Source: Daucus carota subsp. sativus
Lineage: Eukaryota; Streptophyta; Magnoliopsida; Apiales; Apiaceae
Assembly (NCBI RefSeq): GCF_001625215.2
Contig: NC_030388.2
Coordinates: 27,206,558-27,270,557, forward strand
Direction of reading: 5' to 3'
DNA length: 64,000 bases
In this document: in pieces, positions 47,931-59,168 of the stretch
How positions within the stretch are numbered: the stretch's first letter is position 1
Layout: each line of letters opens with the position of its first letter
Translations under genes and position numbers: made by a program
The notes under the pieces: model-generated
The model's database searches: none
What the model was told of the DNA's origin: nothing
What the model saw: only the letters and a program-made list of their open reading frames with translations

Positions 47931-47938
47931 ATATATAG
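47931..47938 (-). promoter_or_regulatory. Candidate TATA box of the PC-esterase gene
   Basis: CTATATATGG on the minus strand lies about 190 bases upstream of the leader intron's donor, which would put the transcription start near 47900. Assigned by position and sequence only. Confidence 0.5.
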
Positions 47939-48029
47939 AAAACTTACTACAACATACTATTGTTTGTGAACTATGTGAATGTGGAGTGTTGATTTACGAT
48001 TTTGACCTTGACATTGGTTGGAATGACAT

Positions 48030-49150
48030 TATTGATTAGTGAATAGTGTAACACCGACAGGCACGCGGCTTGTAATAATTGAGATAGGACGGTGTGGGGG
48101 GCATTTATGTCTTTGGGTAAGATGCATGTGCTTGTGCTCAGAATGAATTTATTATAGTATTTATTTTATTTATTATCAGGGGTATAAAGAGGATGTTTAT
48201 TTGATTATTGATATTTTGGTATGCAGATTTTTTTGTCAGGAGGGAATAAAGAATTCTTACTTCTTAGTATTGTTAAATGTAGATTATGGGAAAAACTGTA
48301 ATGTAATGAGAGTTGATACTCTGGTCCAACATCAATCACATAGTTTATAATTTTGAATTTTTAAATTATATTTGATATTGAAATTAATTATGAAATGAAA
48401 AAAATGTACTTAAATCAAGATTTTAAAGATATATGTTGAAAAATTTTGTACTACTTAATATGAGTTATGTGGAATATTCTAGAAATGGGGAATTGAAGAT
48501 TTACATAATTATCTATTTAGTGAGTATTTAACATTAGAAAATGACAAACCAAATCTTGTTTTTAAAATCATCAGGAGGTATCAAGTATGAGTTTGGTTCC
48601 AAACTTATACCTAATGTTTGGTTGGATAATATATTAGTTCAAACCCATATCTAAAATCTCCAAAGTATGGATTTTTGATACTTTAGAGAGAAGTGAGTAT
48701 GAAACATAGGTATGAGGAATAAAAATATTTTTATTTTATATTCATTTGCATCAAATGCTTGACACAAAATTAAATCAACAACTCAAAACGGGATAAAATT
48801 AAAATTATATTATTATTTTTCATTAATAAAAAATAGTAATTTAAAAATATTTAAATTCAATATATTAATTTCAATCACTCGATCAAACAAATGATATCAA
48901 GACTGATACCTCAACTCCATACCACCTTAACCCGATTTCTCATTCCAAACACATACCACTTTGTGAACCAAACGACCCTTAAGAAGACCGTATCGATTCA
49001 TACAAGTCCAAGAAAATGGCCAGATTAGAACGGAATAAAAAAAGTGAACCCAGTACATTGTGGCTACCAGGATACTGATGGTAAGCATAGATGATAACAC
49101 GAAACTACAATATATATAAAAAAGCTAATTATAAAAGACAACAGCTAAGC
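48030..49150. other. Intergenic DNA, probable decayed MITE at about 48580-48980
   Basis: AGTATGAGTTTGGTTCC at about 48586 pairs loosely with CACATACCACTTTGTGAACC at about 48950-48970 followed by AAACGACCC. This suggests an old inverted-repeat element with GTTTGGTT ends. No gene is seen. Confidence 0.4.
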
Positions 49151-50220
49151 TTGTTTAAAAAAGAGTCGTGCATGCATGTATGTGAACTAAAACCTAATCC
49201 ATCTCTTCATCATTATCGGATTGATGGTTTGGGATAATGAGCGTACAAATATGTCAAGTAAAGATCGAGTTCTTTTTTTTTTGAAACATGCCAAATGGTT
49301 CATAGTCCAGATGGAGCTTGGTCTATAAAACCATAAGTGGAGGCCCATGAGGGGAAGGGAAGTAGTAGAGTGATTCTTTGAAGACGAATCTATTGTTGAT
49401 AATTTGCTCAATGTTGTGACTAACAATCTGATTGTCTGAGAGTGTTGTAAAAAGATACTACTGATCTGTGTTTAGGTTATTTTTTTGGCACGCATCTCTT
49501 ATAAAATATAATTTTATAATATATTATAAAATTTATTTTTCTAAACAAAAAATGATGTTTAAATTTTTATTATAAAAATTAAAAATTAAAAATATTATGA
49601 AAGTATAGGAATCTCAAAATACAAGATAGTACAATCACTGTGCTATCAGAAAATGCTGATAAATGTTTTAAAGCAAAAAAACTGTTATTACGGTCAAACC
49701 ATACTCAGATATCTCAATGGAATGATGGTAGTTGTGGGTTCACATTCTCGAGCCCAACATTGTTAATATATGTAGGTAGGCTTGTGAGAAAGGCCCTTAA
49801 AAGTACTGGTATGGGCCTTAATCATGTGCTCACGATGTTATTCTTGTTTCCGACATTAGGTTAAGACAACGTTGAAATTAATTAAGCTTATATTAGGGAC
49901 GACCGACTGATCGACGGAGAACCATAATATCTCCTCCTCACACACAACAATACGTGATTAAAGTGGTATCATAATCACAGGAGTATGTTCATATTGCATA
50001 TGTGGAATGGAGTGCCGCACAACACAAATATGTTATTTTCAACCATTTGTGCAAAAAATAATGTCTAATGAGGTTGAGTTTTTTTGTTCATGAACATGTT
50101 TTTTCTTTGCTTCATACTAAACTTCAAGCCCTTAAATAAGGCGAAATAAGATTTTTACGAGGCAACTCAAAATATAATTAAAATATAAGAAAGGCTCGAA
50201 ATTTTTATTGATGCAGAGAC
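49151..50220. other. Spacer with no supported gene
   Basis: A 79-codon minus frame (49187-49426) and a 74-codon plus frame (49640-49864) are open, but neither shows a recognised motif or exon partner. Direct AT-rich palindromes occur around 49495-49600. Confidence 0.45.
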
Positions 50221-50277
50221 TACCAGTCCTACTAGCAACTTTGCCTTATGACTCACTCCAGTCGATATTTCTCAGTA

Positions 50278-50899
50278 TTAACAGCGTGCAAGTGGAATCA
50301 CGCTAAATTTCATTAATCCGACTTTGCAATGGAGTCCGTTTCCCACGCCACAGGCAAAATAGAACGGCTTCTGCTTCTTCATCACATACTTGAATCCTTT
50401 TCCTCCACCTTGTGTCACGTCTGCCACCTTCTTTGCTTTCTTCAGGTCACAATTCAAGAAACTTTGATAATTTCGTAGCAAATATACGTTGTGAGGAAAT
50501 GTGCCATTGCTCGGTGGATCATATTTGAACACTGCATAAAATCACACAAGAAAAAAAAAAATCAGTAATATGACACCGATATTACTGCAGCAAAACGGTT
50601 ATTTTCGACCACCAGTTTCGACCAAGTCAAAAATAAGCAATTTCGACTAGATTTTAGTGGTCGAAAATAACTGTTTTTCTCACGTACGTACCTAGAGTGT
50701 CATTTACGTAGAAAGGACCCTGTTTTATAGCCCAATTAGTGTAGTTAAATCCGAATCGCCACTTTTGATCCCCTCCAACGATGATTTGCCTCGACTTCTG
50801 ATTGTAGTTTGGGAGGTTTCGGTTGGATTCTGCAACTGCCAACAATGTAGCAGTTAAAACTAAGAGGGTTACAAAATTTGTAAATGTAAAAGCAGCCAT
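50278..50899 (-). CDS. Secreted phytocyanin (blue copper protein), 153 aa
   Basis: Two exons join in frame: 50899-50692 and 50531-50278 (462 nt, phase 1 junction, L|V at residues 69-70). Residues 1-24 form a signal peptide (MAAFTFTNFVTLLVLTATLL then AVAES). The cupredoxin domain follows (about 38-150): IIVGGDQKWRFG, NYTNW, GPFYVNDTLVFKYDPPSNGT. All four type 1 copper ligands of the phytocyanin fold are visible: H83 (FPHNVY), C130 (YFACG), H137 (GLHC) and M143 (GLMKF). C97 and C138 should form the conserved disulfide. There is no GPI tail or Pro-rich extension, so it is a plain soluble apoplastic protein resembling plantacyanin or basic blue proteins, which probably shuttle electrons or affect lignin and pollen-tube interactions. 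The loop between C130 and H137 (GVGNGL) is unusual compared with the common GTPGHC spacing. The intron contains a small CACTA-like foldback. Confidence 0.92.
50584..50681. mobile_element. Miniature CACTA-like foldback in the phytocyanin intron
   Basis: AACGGTTATTTTCGACCAC (50594-50612) and GTGGTCGAAAATAACTGTT (50657-50675) are inverted copies with one mismatch in 19. TTTCGAC motifs are repeated between them. Outside the left arm, ACTGCAGCAAAACGG resembles the CACTACAAGAAAAC start of En/Spm elements. The right border is about 11 bases from the exon 1 donor site. Confidence 0.65.
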
Positions 50900-50990
50900 G
50901 TTGGTATTCTGGCTTCTGCTAGGGAATGTAACTTTGAGAAGTATTTAGTAAACGAGAGATGTGTTGAGATGCAACAAGGTCACTGATGAT

Positions 50991-50999
50991 TTATATAAC
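50991..50999 (-). promoter_or_regulatory. TATA box of the phytocyanin gene
   Basis: GTTATATAAATC on the minus strand lies about 95 bases upstream of the ATG, leaving a leader of about 65 bases, a typical spacing for a small secreted plant protein gene. Confidence 0.6.
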
Positions 51000-51009
51000 A
51001 GGGGAGAGA

Positions 51010-52132
51010 CATAAAATCAACAAAGAGAAAGTCAGAACTTGCCATACAACTTGGCCTAATATTTCAAAATTTCAACCATTAATCAATTTGCAGTTTTCTT
51101 TGATTACATTCCGACTTTGATATATAGCTATGTAGGTGATTAAATTATATAAGTGCATGCATGATATGCATGTGCCCCCCTTCCTGGTCAAACATTTAAT
51201 GAAATTTTATGAAAATGTTCCGTTTCGTGAAACATTGGTGCGGGAATTCAGAAAAGGCTGCTAATATTTTCTTACAGTATCATTCTACTGATAATATTTA
51301 TTACAGGTCATATAAAGATGATGACGATATTTACAAAATAGTTTTAAAAGATGAAAGTGTTTTTTTTGAGATATAAATCTCTAAAAATTATGATAATTTC
51401 AAATATATATTTTTTTTGAAAAAACTAATTTCAAATATATTAAAAATGTATTATCATTACGACAATATTAGAAGACTTTGATTAAAAAGTTTATCCATAC
51501 GTAAATCTAGTATAAAACACGAAACATGAAATATATATTAAAATATTTTATTATTTAAAAATAATACACGAAATATGTTAGCATAGTGATCAGGTTCTTT
51601 TTGAGCACACGAAAATACACGAAACAAATCACAAAACAAATATGTATATTTTTTTTTTGTAAAATAACACAAACACGTATATATGAGTTATATTAGGTAG
51701 AGTAGACCCTCCTCCTTAGATCCTTTATTGAATTTTTGGTATATTTATTTATTTATTTATGTATATGTATGTATATATATATTTGGTGATTAAATTTATG
51801 TTAATATATTTATATTTAATATATACCAGACGTACACAAAATATTTCTAGTCAAATATCAGTTTCTAATAAAATATATAAATTTATAACCGATTTTAGAT
51901 ATATTTCATTTTCAAATATATAAAATATTGAAATAGAGCATCATGCCCTCGTCGTATATATGTCAAAGACTCAAAGTTGATGTTTCCTTGATTCATGTGT
52001 GAGCGCCGGGACTTGTATATGACAAAAAAAATAAAAAATAATCCATATCTAAGACTTTTAAGGCTGTCAACATTTGCATGAAATATTGGTAACCTGGTAG
52101 GGAGGAATTGGTCATGGTCAAATAAACACATA
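51010..52132. other. AT-rich spacer upstream of the phytocyanin gene
   Basis: The promoter region of the phytocyanin gene is followed by AT-rich DNA with repeats of AAACACGAAA / ACACGAAATATG around 51515-51680. No gene is supported. Confidence 0.5.
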
Positions 52133-52392
52133 CTCCCTCCGTTTCAAATTACATGTCCACTTTAAGAAAATCACATAGTTTAAAAAAAGTGGATTTTGAG
52201 AAAAAAGAGATGTAATAAGTCATTAATTGAACCTAATGTGTGGTGTATGGTTGATCTTGGAAATACAAATTTGAAATATGTGGAGGAGAGTTGATTTTGG
52301 AAATATAACTTTGCATTGAAAGTTGAAGTGGACAAGTATTTTGAAACATTTTTTTTTCTCTAAAGTGGACATGTATTTTGAAACGGAGGGAG
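52133..52392. mobile_element. Stowaway-like MITE, 260 bp, TA duplication
   Basis: The ends are CTCCCTCCGTTTCAAATTAC and TTTTGAAACGGAGGGAG with TA on both sides (52131-52132, 52393-52394). ACATGTCCACTTTA near the left end is matched by TAAAGTGGACATGT near the right. It is related to the copy at 59603-59895, which shares GTCCACTTT. Confidence 0.87.
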
Positions 52393-52394
52393 TA

Positions 52395-55300
52395 TCTAAT
52401 ACAGTAATGGCAACGATCGACATTCGAGGTGGTGCAGGAAGCTCTTCTACTGGCATCACATGCGCCAAGAGTCACACACGGAGCAAGAGCAGGAAGCCTT
52501 TTCTAGTAGCACATGAGCTAATAGTCGTACAAAAATTTCCACTAAAAAAGTTTAGTTTTGATAAACTATTAGCTTTGAAATCAAAATATAGTTATCTTAA
52601 TTTTCATACTCAGACCGAAAAGTATTAATGGAATAAAATTAGTTATTCAGTTAATATTATATAATTAGTTCTGTATAATATCAAGTAGGAGAATCTAATT
52701 TTAGTATGTTATAATATACTTATATATACATAGGAGAATGACATGGTTAAAGACCCTGGAATTCTAAATGGTCGCACACTGCTCTCTCTGCTAATTCAGG
52801 GGACTCGTGTTCTACGAGTGCATGAAGCTTTGCAAAAGACGAAAGCAGAACACGTCCATTAATACAGGAAGATCACAAAGACAAGAAAAAGAAAAAGAAA
52901 AAGTAAAAAACTGTGATTATTTAGAAATAGTTTTTTTGCATTGATACAAGTCCAACCTTTCAACTAAATTGAAAATTTTTTCAAGATCCTGATGAGAGTG
53001 ATCATCATTCATCACGAAGATTATGATGGGAGTGATCCGATGACTATGCAACTTACTGGCTATTACTGATGGGGTCCGGGTCCTTGGCAGTTATATGCCA
53101 GGGACTGTTTAAGCGGCATACAATTTTTGAGCCGTTGGATGCATATTCAGCGGTCAGGATCGTATTAAAATCTTAACATGTTCCGCTTTTTTAGTGTTGG
53201 ACGAAAATTCTCATATCTAGCGCTAATATAGCATCTTCAATATATACTAAGAGGATCCTAAAATATTTGAAAATAACGATTGACTTGGCATTTTAACAAG
53301 AAAGGAGAAGGCTACTCAAATCTCTTAGCATATACACTATAAATATGCTGATGATTCATATGATAGAAACTAGGGGTGTGCATCAGAAATAAACTAATTG
53401 CAATTTGCATCAGATGCAAACTAATTGAAGAAGTTGAGCTTAGGGAGGGGAAAATGTTGGTTATCCATTCGTTATTCTTTGTTTATTTAGGTTGTTTAAT
53501 ACAATTGATCTTTTATAAAGACAATTTTTGAAGTACTACAGACCGTTTGGACAAGCTAAAATAAATTGATTTTTTTCTTAATTAATGGTGAAAAGTAAAT
53601 AAGTTAATAACCTGTTTGAAAACAGAAGCCTCTCGCTTCTACTTATGTACAAAAATCGGTAAAAAAAACAAAAATAAGAAGTGTTTTGGGAAACAAAGAA
53701 GCGCTATATTTTCAACTTTTAAAGACCGAGGTTTCTGAGTTTTATTCATCAGAGTTCGAGTCTGTGTATTTTTTATCTTATCTTCTGCAAAATTGCAAGG
53801 GTCTTCCTAGTGTATTTATATACACACAATAATATCTATTTTTATTTTAATATAAATATTTATTGGCGGGGATGTTTGAGTAAGGCCGTCATTAATTATT
53901 AATAAAGTTAAGTTAATAAAAACTTGCAACTAATTAAAAATAGAATGTTATAATTTTATGCACATAGATATTAGAAAAATTAAATTTTTTACGACTATGA
54001 GTATAGAAGAGTCACTTGATTGAATAACGTTAACACTTAACATAATATATTTTGTGCATTCAGTTTCAGTATCCACATATATGTATGAGTCCCGATTAAA
54101 ATAATTAGATAATCATTAGTTCTTTTATATTATTTATAATAATTACAATCATTAGAGATGTTACTAATGCTTTAAAAAAGTCTAGCCATTAATTAATTTC
54201 AATAAAAACTAATTAAATCTTACTTGAGAGACTATTTATAATTAGCACGCCGATCTAGCTCTAAAGTTCCTGAAATGATTGATTTTACAATAGAAAAAAC
54301 TGACTATTCGGCGCGTAAACTAGCTAGGTATTGGTCATTATGATTAAGGGTCTGTGGCCATGGTTAATGCATTACAAGTAGTGCAAAGTGGCACTTCCAT
54401 TTCATTAATTTTTAATTACGAGAAAATGATTTTATTAATCCACTTGGCTTGCTTAGACGCACGAAGGCAATCATATACCCCATGAACTATCTTCAAAATA
54501 TCATTAAACATCATAATCACCTTCCTTCTTGTTGACCGCATATATAATAAACTCTTCGTCTAAAGATATGGTTGTTTTGTACAACTTGGCACTTGGCGAT
54601 AAGTTTGTTTAATTTGTTGAAATTATTAGAAAATGGATAATATATTAATAATTAGGTCTTTACAGAAGCATATGCACAGGCCTTTTTTATAATCGGTGCT
54701 GATAAAATGTTGCTGTAAATATGAACGGAACTAACGTTTTTTAGGAATGTTCGGAAAATAGAATATCTTTAGGGAATACATTAATATCACCGAAAGTTGG
54801 CAAGAATATAAGAAAGAGGTAATGTAAAAAAAATCAATATTAAATTCTTGCGTTGTTATTTATATATATGTTATTTTTTAATAAAAATATTTTTGCTACA
54901 GGTATCGTTAACCATTAAATTAAAATCAATTTTATATTAATATTATAAAAATATTAAATATTGGATTATTGTTCTTGGGGATGAGAATAAAATATGCTAA
55001 AAAATTAGTTTGGTTTAAAAAAAAACCCAGAGAAAATATATGATAATCTTTTGCATGGGATGCGACTTGTATATAAACATTCTTAATTGTTACTCAGAGA
55101 TTCATGTTTGCACCCATCTTTTTATTACAATATTTGATTATACTCTCGTTTAATCCCGTGATTATCTTTTATATTCACTAATTTTACGAAAGGTGACATG
55201 CATGACAAGAAAACTCATAAAAAGTTTCTCGTTATACATTGGTCCTTTTTTCTTTCTTTCTTGACTTTACGTTGCTCATTATATTCCAAGTATAAACATG

Positions 55301-56616
55301 CCAACATTGCATTAACTAACAAACTTACGCAGAATATGAAAATGATAAAAAAAGAGTTAGCTTTTCTTTCATTAGAGTAGTCTCAATATATATAAATGAA
55401 TTACAAACATACCATCTAGTTTGTTATAACGAAATTCGAGATATATACAAATATTTATTTTAATCAAGTCATTTATATCCACAAATTACGTTTGATAATA
55501 TCTGTTAATTATCCATAATATATCATTGTAAATTATTAATTTATATATATATTATGAAGGTTTGAAAAATATAATTGAATATAGTCAAGTTGACTGTAAT
55601 TATAAATAAAAATATAGTATAGAGTAGTGAAAATATTTTCTTATCCAACTTAATTTCTTTTTCGTCCGTTCATAAAAGAAAAAACAATAGAAAAAGACGT
55701 TTCAATACTTTTGTAACAAATTAAATCATTTCTAAATAAGATCAAATTTAATACACCCTTTACGTAGTATCAAAATCATACTAAAAGAATCTAATCATAA
55801 TTTATTTTTCTTCAATACTGAAGTTTGGTAGAGCACATAAAATATGTGTACCTCAATAAATTAAATAAAATTTCATGTTTGTCTAACTTTCCCTTGTTGC
55901 ATCATCAAAAATAGTTAACAGCTTATGTAAAACCTCCCGAAGAATAAAAGTACAACTAAAATTGACAATCTAACTTGTCCTCTCTCACCCCATCATTATA
56001 TTAAATCGGATTAATAATTAAATTATAAAACTACATACAGATTGGCCGCCGCTGGATTTTAGAAAACAATTCTAGCTACTTCTGGAATATGAATAATAAA
56101 TTTGTTGATGGGAACACGTCTAATTACCCTAAATATTAGGGTGGTAAAAAGTCCAACTAACTTTTCCTCATATCACTATATCACTATACATATTTATGAT
56201 TACATACATTTCAACGAAAGTTTTAACATTATTCAAAAATTGTATATCCATATGGATTTAGCTCAATTTTTTTAAATATAAAATGCTAATTAGTTTTTTA
56301 TAAACAAAAAGACCAAAGCAAATAAAGCTTAATATAACTATGTAACTCATAATAATGTTAAGTGGTGTATTTAATTTTAGGGGTGTATATAAACTTGTTA
56401 TTAAAAACATCATTTTATCATTAAATGTTAACTAAACCTACCTAAATCATAATTATTGTTTAAATTATTAATAATATCTCTCATATCAACTATATAAATA
56501 ATACATCACTAAATATCTTTATTAACATATATTAATTTTATTTTTGTGTAAAGACATTATTTTTGAATTATTTTCAACACAGCTTTCATTTAACAATGTT
56601 AAGTAATTCAAACTAT
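52395..56616. other. Long AT-rich gene-poor stretch
   Basis: No coding gene is supported in 4.2 kb. A phrase with GGGGTCCGGGTCCTTGGCAG and GAGCCGTTGGATGCATATTC at 53070-53150 looks like the terminus of a DNA transposon, but its partner is not evident. TAGGGGTGTGCATC at 53373 resembles a lone hAT terminus. A degenerate copy of the CCGTTTGG MITE family starts at about 53540. Confidence 0.5.
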
Positions 56617-56690
56617 TTTTTAGAAGGGGGCTGTTATACAGCCACCGTTGGATAGGGAACCACCGGGCGGTTGGATGACAAAGACTCCTC

Positions 56691-56797
56691 GCAATGAAAC
56701 ATTGCGGTACTCAAGACCCCGCAATGTTTCATTGCGGGTACTTAAGTCCCTGCAATGAAACATTGCGGGTACTTCAGTCCCTGCAATGTTTCATTGC
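56691..56797. repeat. Palindrome cluster 1 (four copies)
   Basis: GCAATGAAACATTGC at 56691 and 56752 alternates with its reverse complement GCAATGTTTCATTGC at 56721 and 56783. Spacing is about 30 bases start to start, and the spacers read like GGGTACTTMAGTCCC. Confidence 0.95.
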
Positions 56798-57220
56798 GGG
56801 TAACTCTGAAACATTTTACTTCCCTAAACTATCCTTCCACTACTTTAGTTTTAGTTAACATTTTTACTTTCATTTTAAATTTTAAATTATTTTTATTCAT
56901 TTTAAATATACTATTATCTTCATTAATTCAAGATATATATCTATATTAAAATTTAAATTTAAATATTATTAATCAAAAAAATTATATCACTAGAATGTAT
57001 AATAATATTAAATTATTTGTATATCACAAATATTTTAAAATATTTAATTGTTTATAATTTTAAATTACAAAATTATATTTTCTTAATATTTTTTGAAAAT
57101 TTTAATTATTTTATATGTTATATTTGTTTAATATTTTAATTTTAATTATTATACTAATACATTATATCACCCCGTAACGAAATTATTTGTAGACTTGCGA
57201 CTATCCCATCTCCCATCCCC

Positions 57221-57298
57221 GCAATGAAACATTGCGGGTACTAATACTCCCCGCAATGTTTCATTGCGGTACCAATACTCCCCGCAATGAAACATTGC
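57221..57298. repeat. Palindrome cluster 2 (three copies)
   Basis: Cores start at 57221 (AAA centre), 57253 (TTT centre) and 57284 (AAA centre). The strict alternation and the roughly 31-base spacing of cluster 1 are kept, with spacers containing ACTAATACTCCCC-type text. Confidence 0.95.
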
Positions 57299-57429
57299 GG
57301 GGATCGTAATTAATGTTTTTACCTACCAGTAACAACAAAATTACTCTATCACCTTCTCTCATTTCATTTTTTGAATTTAATTTATTATTTGTTATTTGAT
57401 TTTTTTTATTATTAATGTAATACATTATG

Positions 57430-57760
57430 TTTTTGTTTGATATTATTTTATTATGATTTGAAATCATTTGAATTTTTAAAAACTTAAATAAAATATTAAT
57501 TAAATTTTATGTTTTTTGTTTTGAAATTATTTTATTATAATTCGAAATCATTTGATTTATTATTAAAATAAATTATATTATTAATTAAAGTATGTTTTTA
57601 ATTTAGTTTTTAATTTTTTGGTATTGTTTTATTATTATTCGAAATCTTATGAATTATTATTAAAATTAAAGTATATTATTAATTATATTATATAATTAAT
57701 TTAATTTCTTTTTATGAAATTGTTTTATTTATTCGAAATAATTTGAGCTAATATTAAAAT
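57430..57760. repeat. AT-rich tandem repeat, period about 95 bp, about four copies
   Basis: The phrase TTATTTTATTATRATTYGAAATCATTTGA recurs in drifted form at about 57440, 57527, 57624 and 57718. It lies between palindrome clusters 2 and 3. Confidence 0.7.
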
Positions 57761-58035
57761 TAAAAAATATTTTATTGTTTATATTATTAATTAAATTAAA
57801 TTATTTTGTTATTAATATAAAATTGAATTTTTATAACCACAATTTTTAAATAAATATATAACAAAATAACATTCTTATTCATAATGTCAAATTAATAGGA
57901 AATAAAATTAAGTTAAATTACCAATTTCAATATACAATAAAATTTATTTATTATTTATCATTCACAATGTCGTAGAAGCGGAAGGTGCAGTGTTCGAATC
58001 GTGAGTCATGTGCCTTGGAGTATAACATACTCCCC

Positions 58036-58293
58036 GCAATGATTCATTGCGGGGTATCTTTTAAAAAGTAAACTACCCGCAATGACTCATGGCGGGTGTC
58101 TTTTAAAAAGTAAAGTACCCGCAATGACTCATGGCGGATGCCTTTTAAAACAAATACCCTATCCACCTCACTCAGCCACCTTTCAAATGAAGATATAACA
58201 CCCCACAATGATTCATTGCGGGGTACATAATCCCCACAATGTTTCATTGCGGGTATGAAATTTAGGTAAACTGTCACCGCTATGCTTCATTGC
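58036..58293. repeat. Palindrome cluster 3 (six copies, diverged)
   Basis: Cores start at 58036 (ATT centre), 58079 and 58121 (both GCAATGACTCATGGC), 58205 and 58236 (one-base changes) and 58279 (GCTATGCTTCATTGC). TCTTTTAAAAAGTAAA follows copies at 58036 and 58079, so a 42 bp unit was also duplicated. Confidence 0.9.
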
Positions 58294-58329
58294 GGGGAAG
58301 ATAATATTACTTTTTTTATTCAAAATATT

Positions 58330-58740
58330 TGAAAAAGTTCAATAAATTGTAAGAATTTATTCAACTTTAGCTAGAAAATATTAATACATGTGTTCTTATT
58401 AATATTTAAATAATTAAAGTGACATTTAATAATAATTTAGATATTTTTCTTTGATTTGTATTTGTTCGAGTATATTTGAAAAAACTACTTGTACATACGA
58501 GAATTGGAAAAAGTTAATAATTTGTCAAAAAATATTAAATTCTAGCAAAAAATACTAATTATATGTGTTCTTACTAATATTCAACCAATTTAAGTGATGT
58601 TTATTCATAATTTCGATATTTATCTTTGATTTGAATATGTTCGAGTACATTGAAAACACTACCAGTACAAAAAGAGAATTGGAAAAAGTGAATAATTTGT
58701 AATAAAATAATTCAACTTTAGCTACAAAAAGTTAATTAAC
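58330..58740. repeat. Tandem repeat, period about 175 bp, about 2.4 copies
   Basis: GGAAAAAGTTMAATAATTTG-type starts occur at about 58331, 58506 and 58681. Each is followed by TTCAACTTTAGCTA-like or TTCTAGCAAAAAATA text, then ATGTGTTCTTAYTAATATT and TTTGATTTGWATWTGTTCGA. It is non-coding. Confidence 0.8.
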
Positions 58741-59074
58741 CTTAAAAGAGCATGTGAGCTACATAGTTCAAACATGTGTTCGATATATTTAGGAAACAAG
58801 CAGTAGTATTCAAATAAGTAAAATTATTAGTATAACAAAATGACATAAAATAGTTAATAAGATAAAAATATATAGAAATTAGATAGAAAATTATTCATAT
58901 ATTGTACTAAGAAAAATCAAAATTTTCTCTTATTTCTAACCTTAACAATATATTTTTTTTTTGACAAACCTTAAAAATATTTTTAGTTTAATTAAAAAAT
59001 GTTAATGATAACAATTTAATATAATAAACTCTACAAGGCATATGATATGTGAAGGAAGGGGTAAAAGGGTCCAG

Positions 59075-59168
59075 GGAAACATTGCGGGGATTTGTATACC
59101 CGCAATGATTCATTGCGGGGTCTTTCATACCCGTAATGTTTCATTGCGGGGTTGCAATATTTCATTGC
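59075..59168. repeat. Palindrome cluster 4 (three copies plus a half site)
   Basis: A half site GAAACATTGCGGGG is at 59076. Cores start at 59102 (GCAATGATTCATTGC), 59133 (GTAATGTTTCATTGC) and 59154 (GCAATATTTCATTGC). The cluster lies about 100 bases from the right end of the element. Confidence 0.9.

Noticed and set aside
49720..49765. Possible tRNA-like or SINE B box (GGGTTCACATTCTCGAGCC)
   Set aside because: The spacing does not fit a B box, no A box is seen and no cloverleaf can be drawn.
56691..59168. CRISPR-like array of palindromic repeats
   Set aside because: The host is a plant, the repeats are 15 bp and alternate in orientation, and spacers are not unique or of fixed length. The cluster lies inside a transposon with a target duplication.
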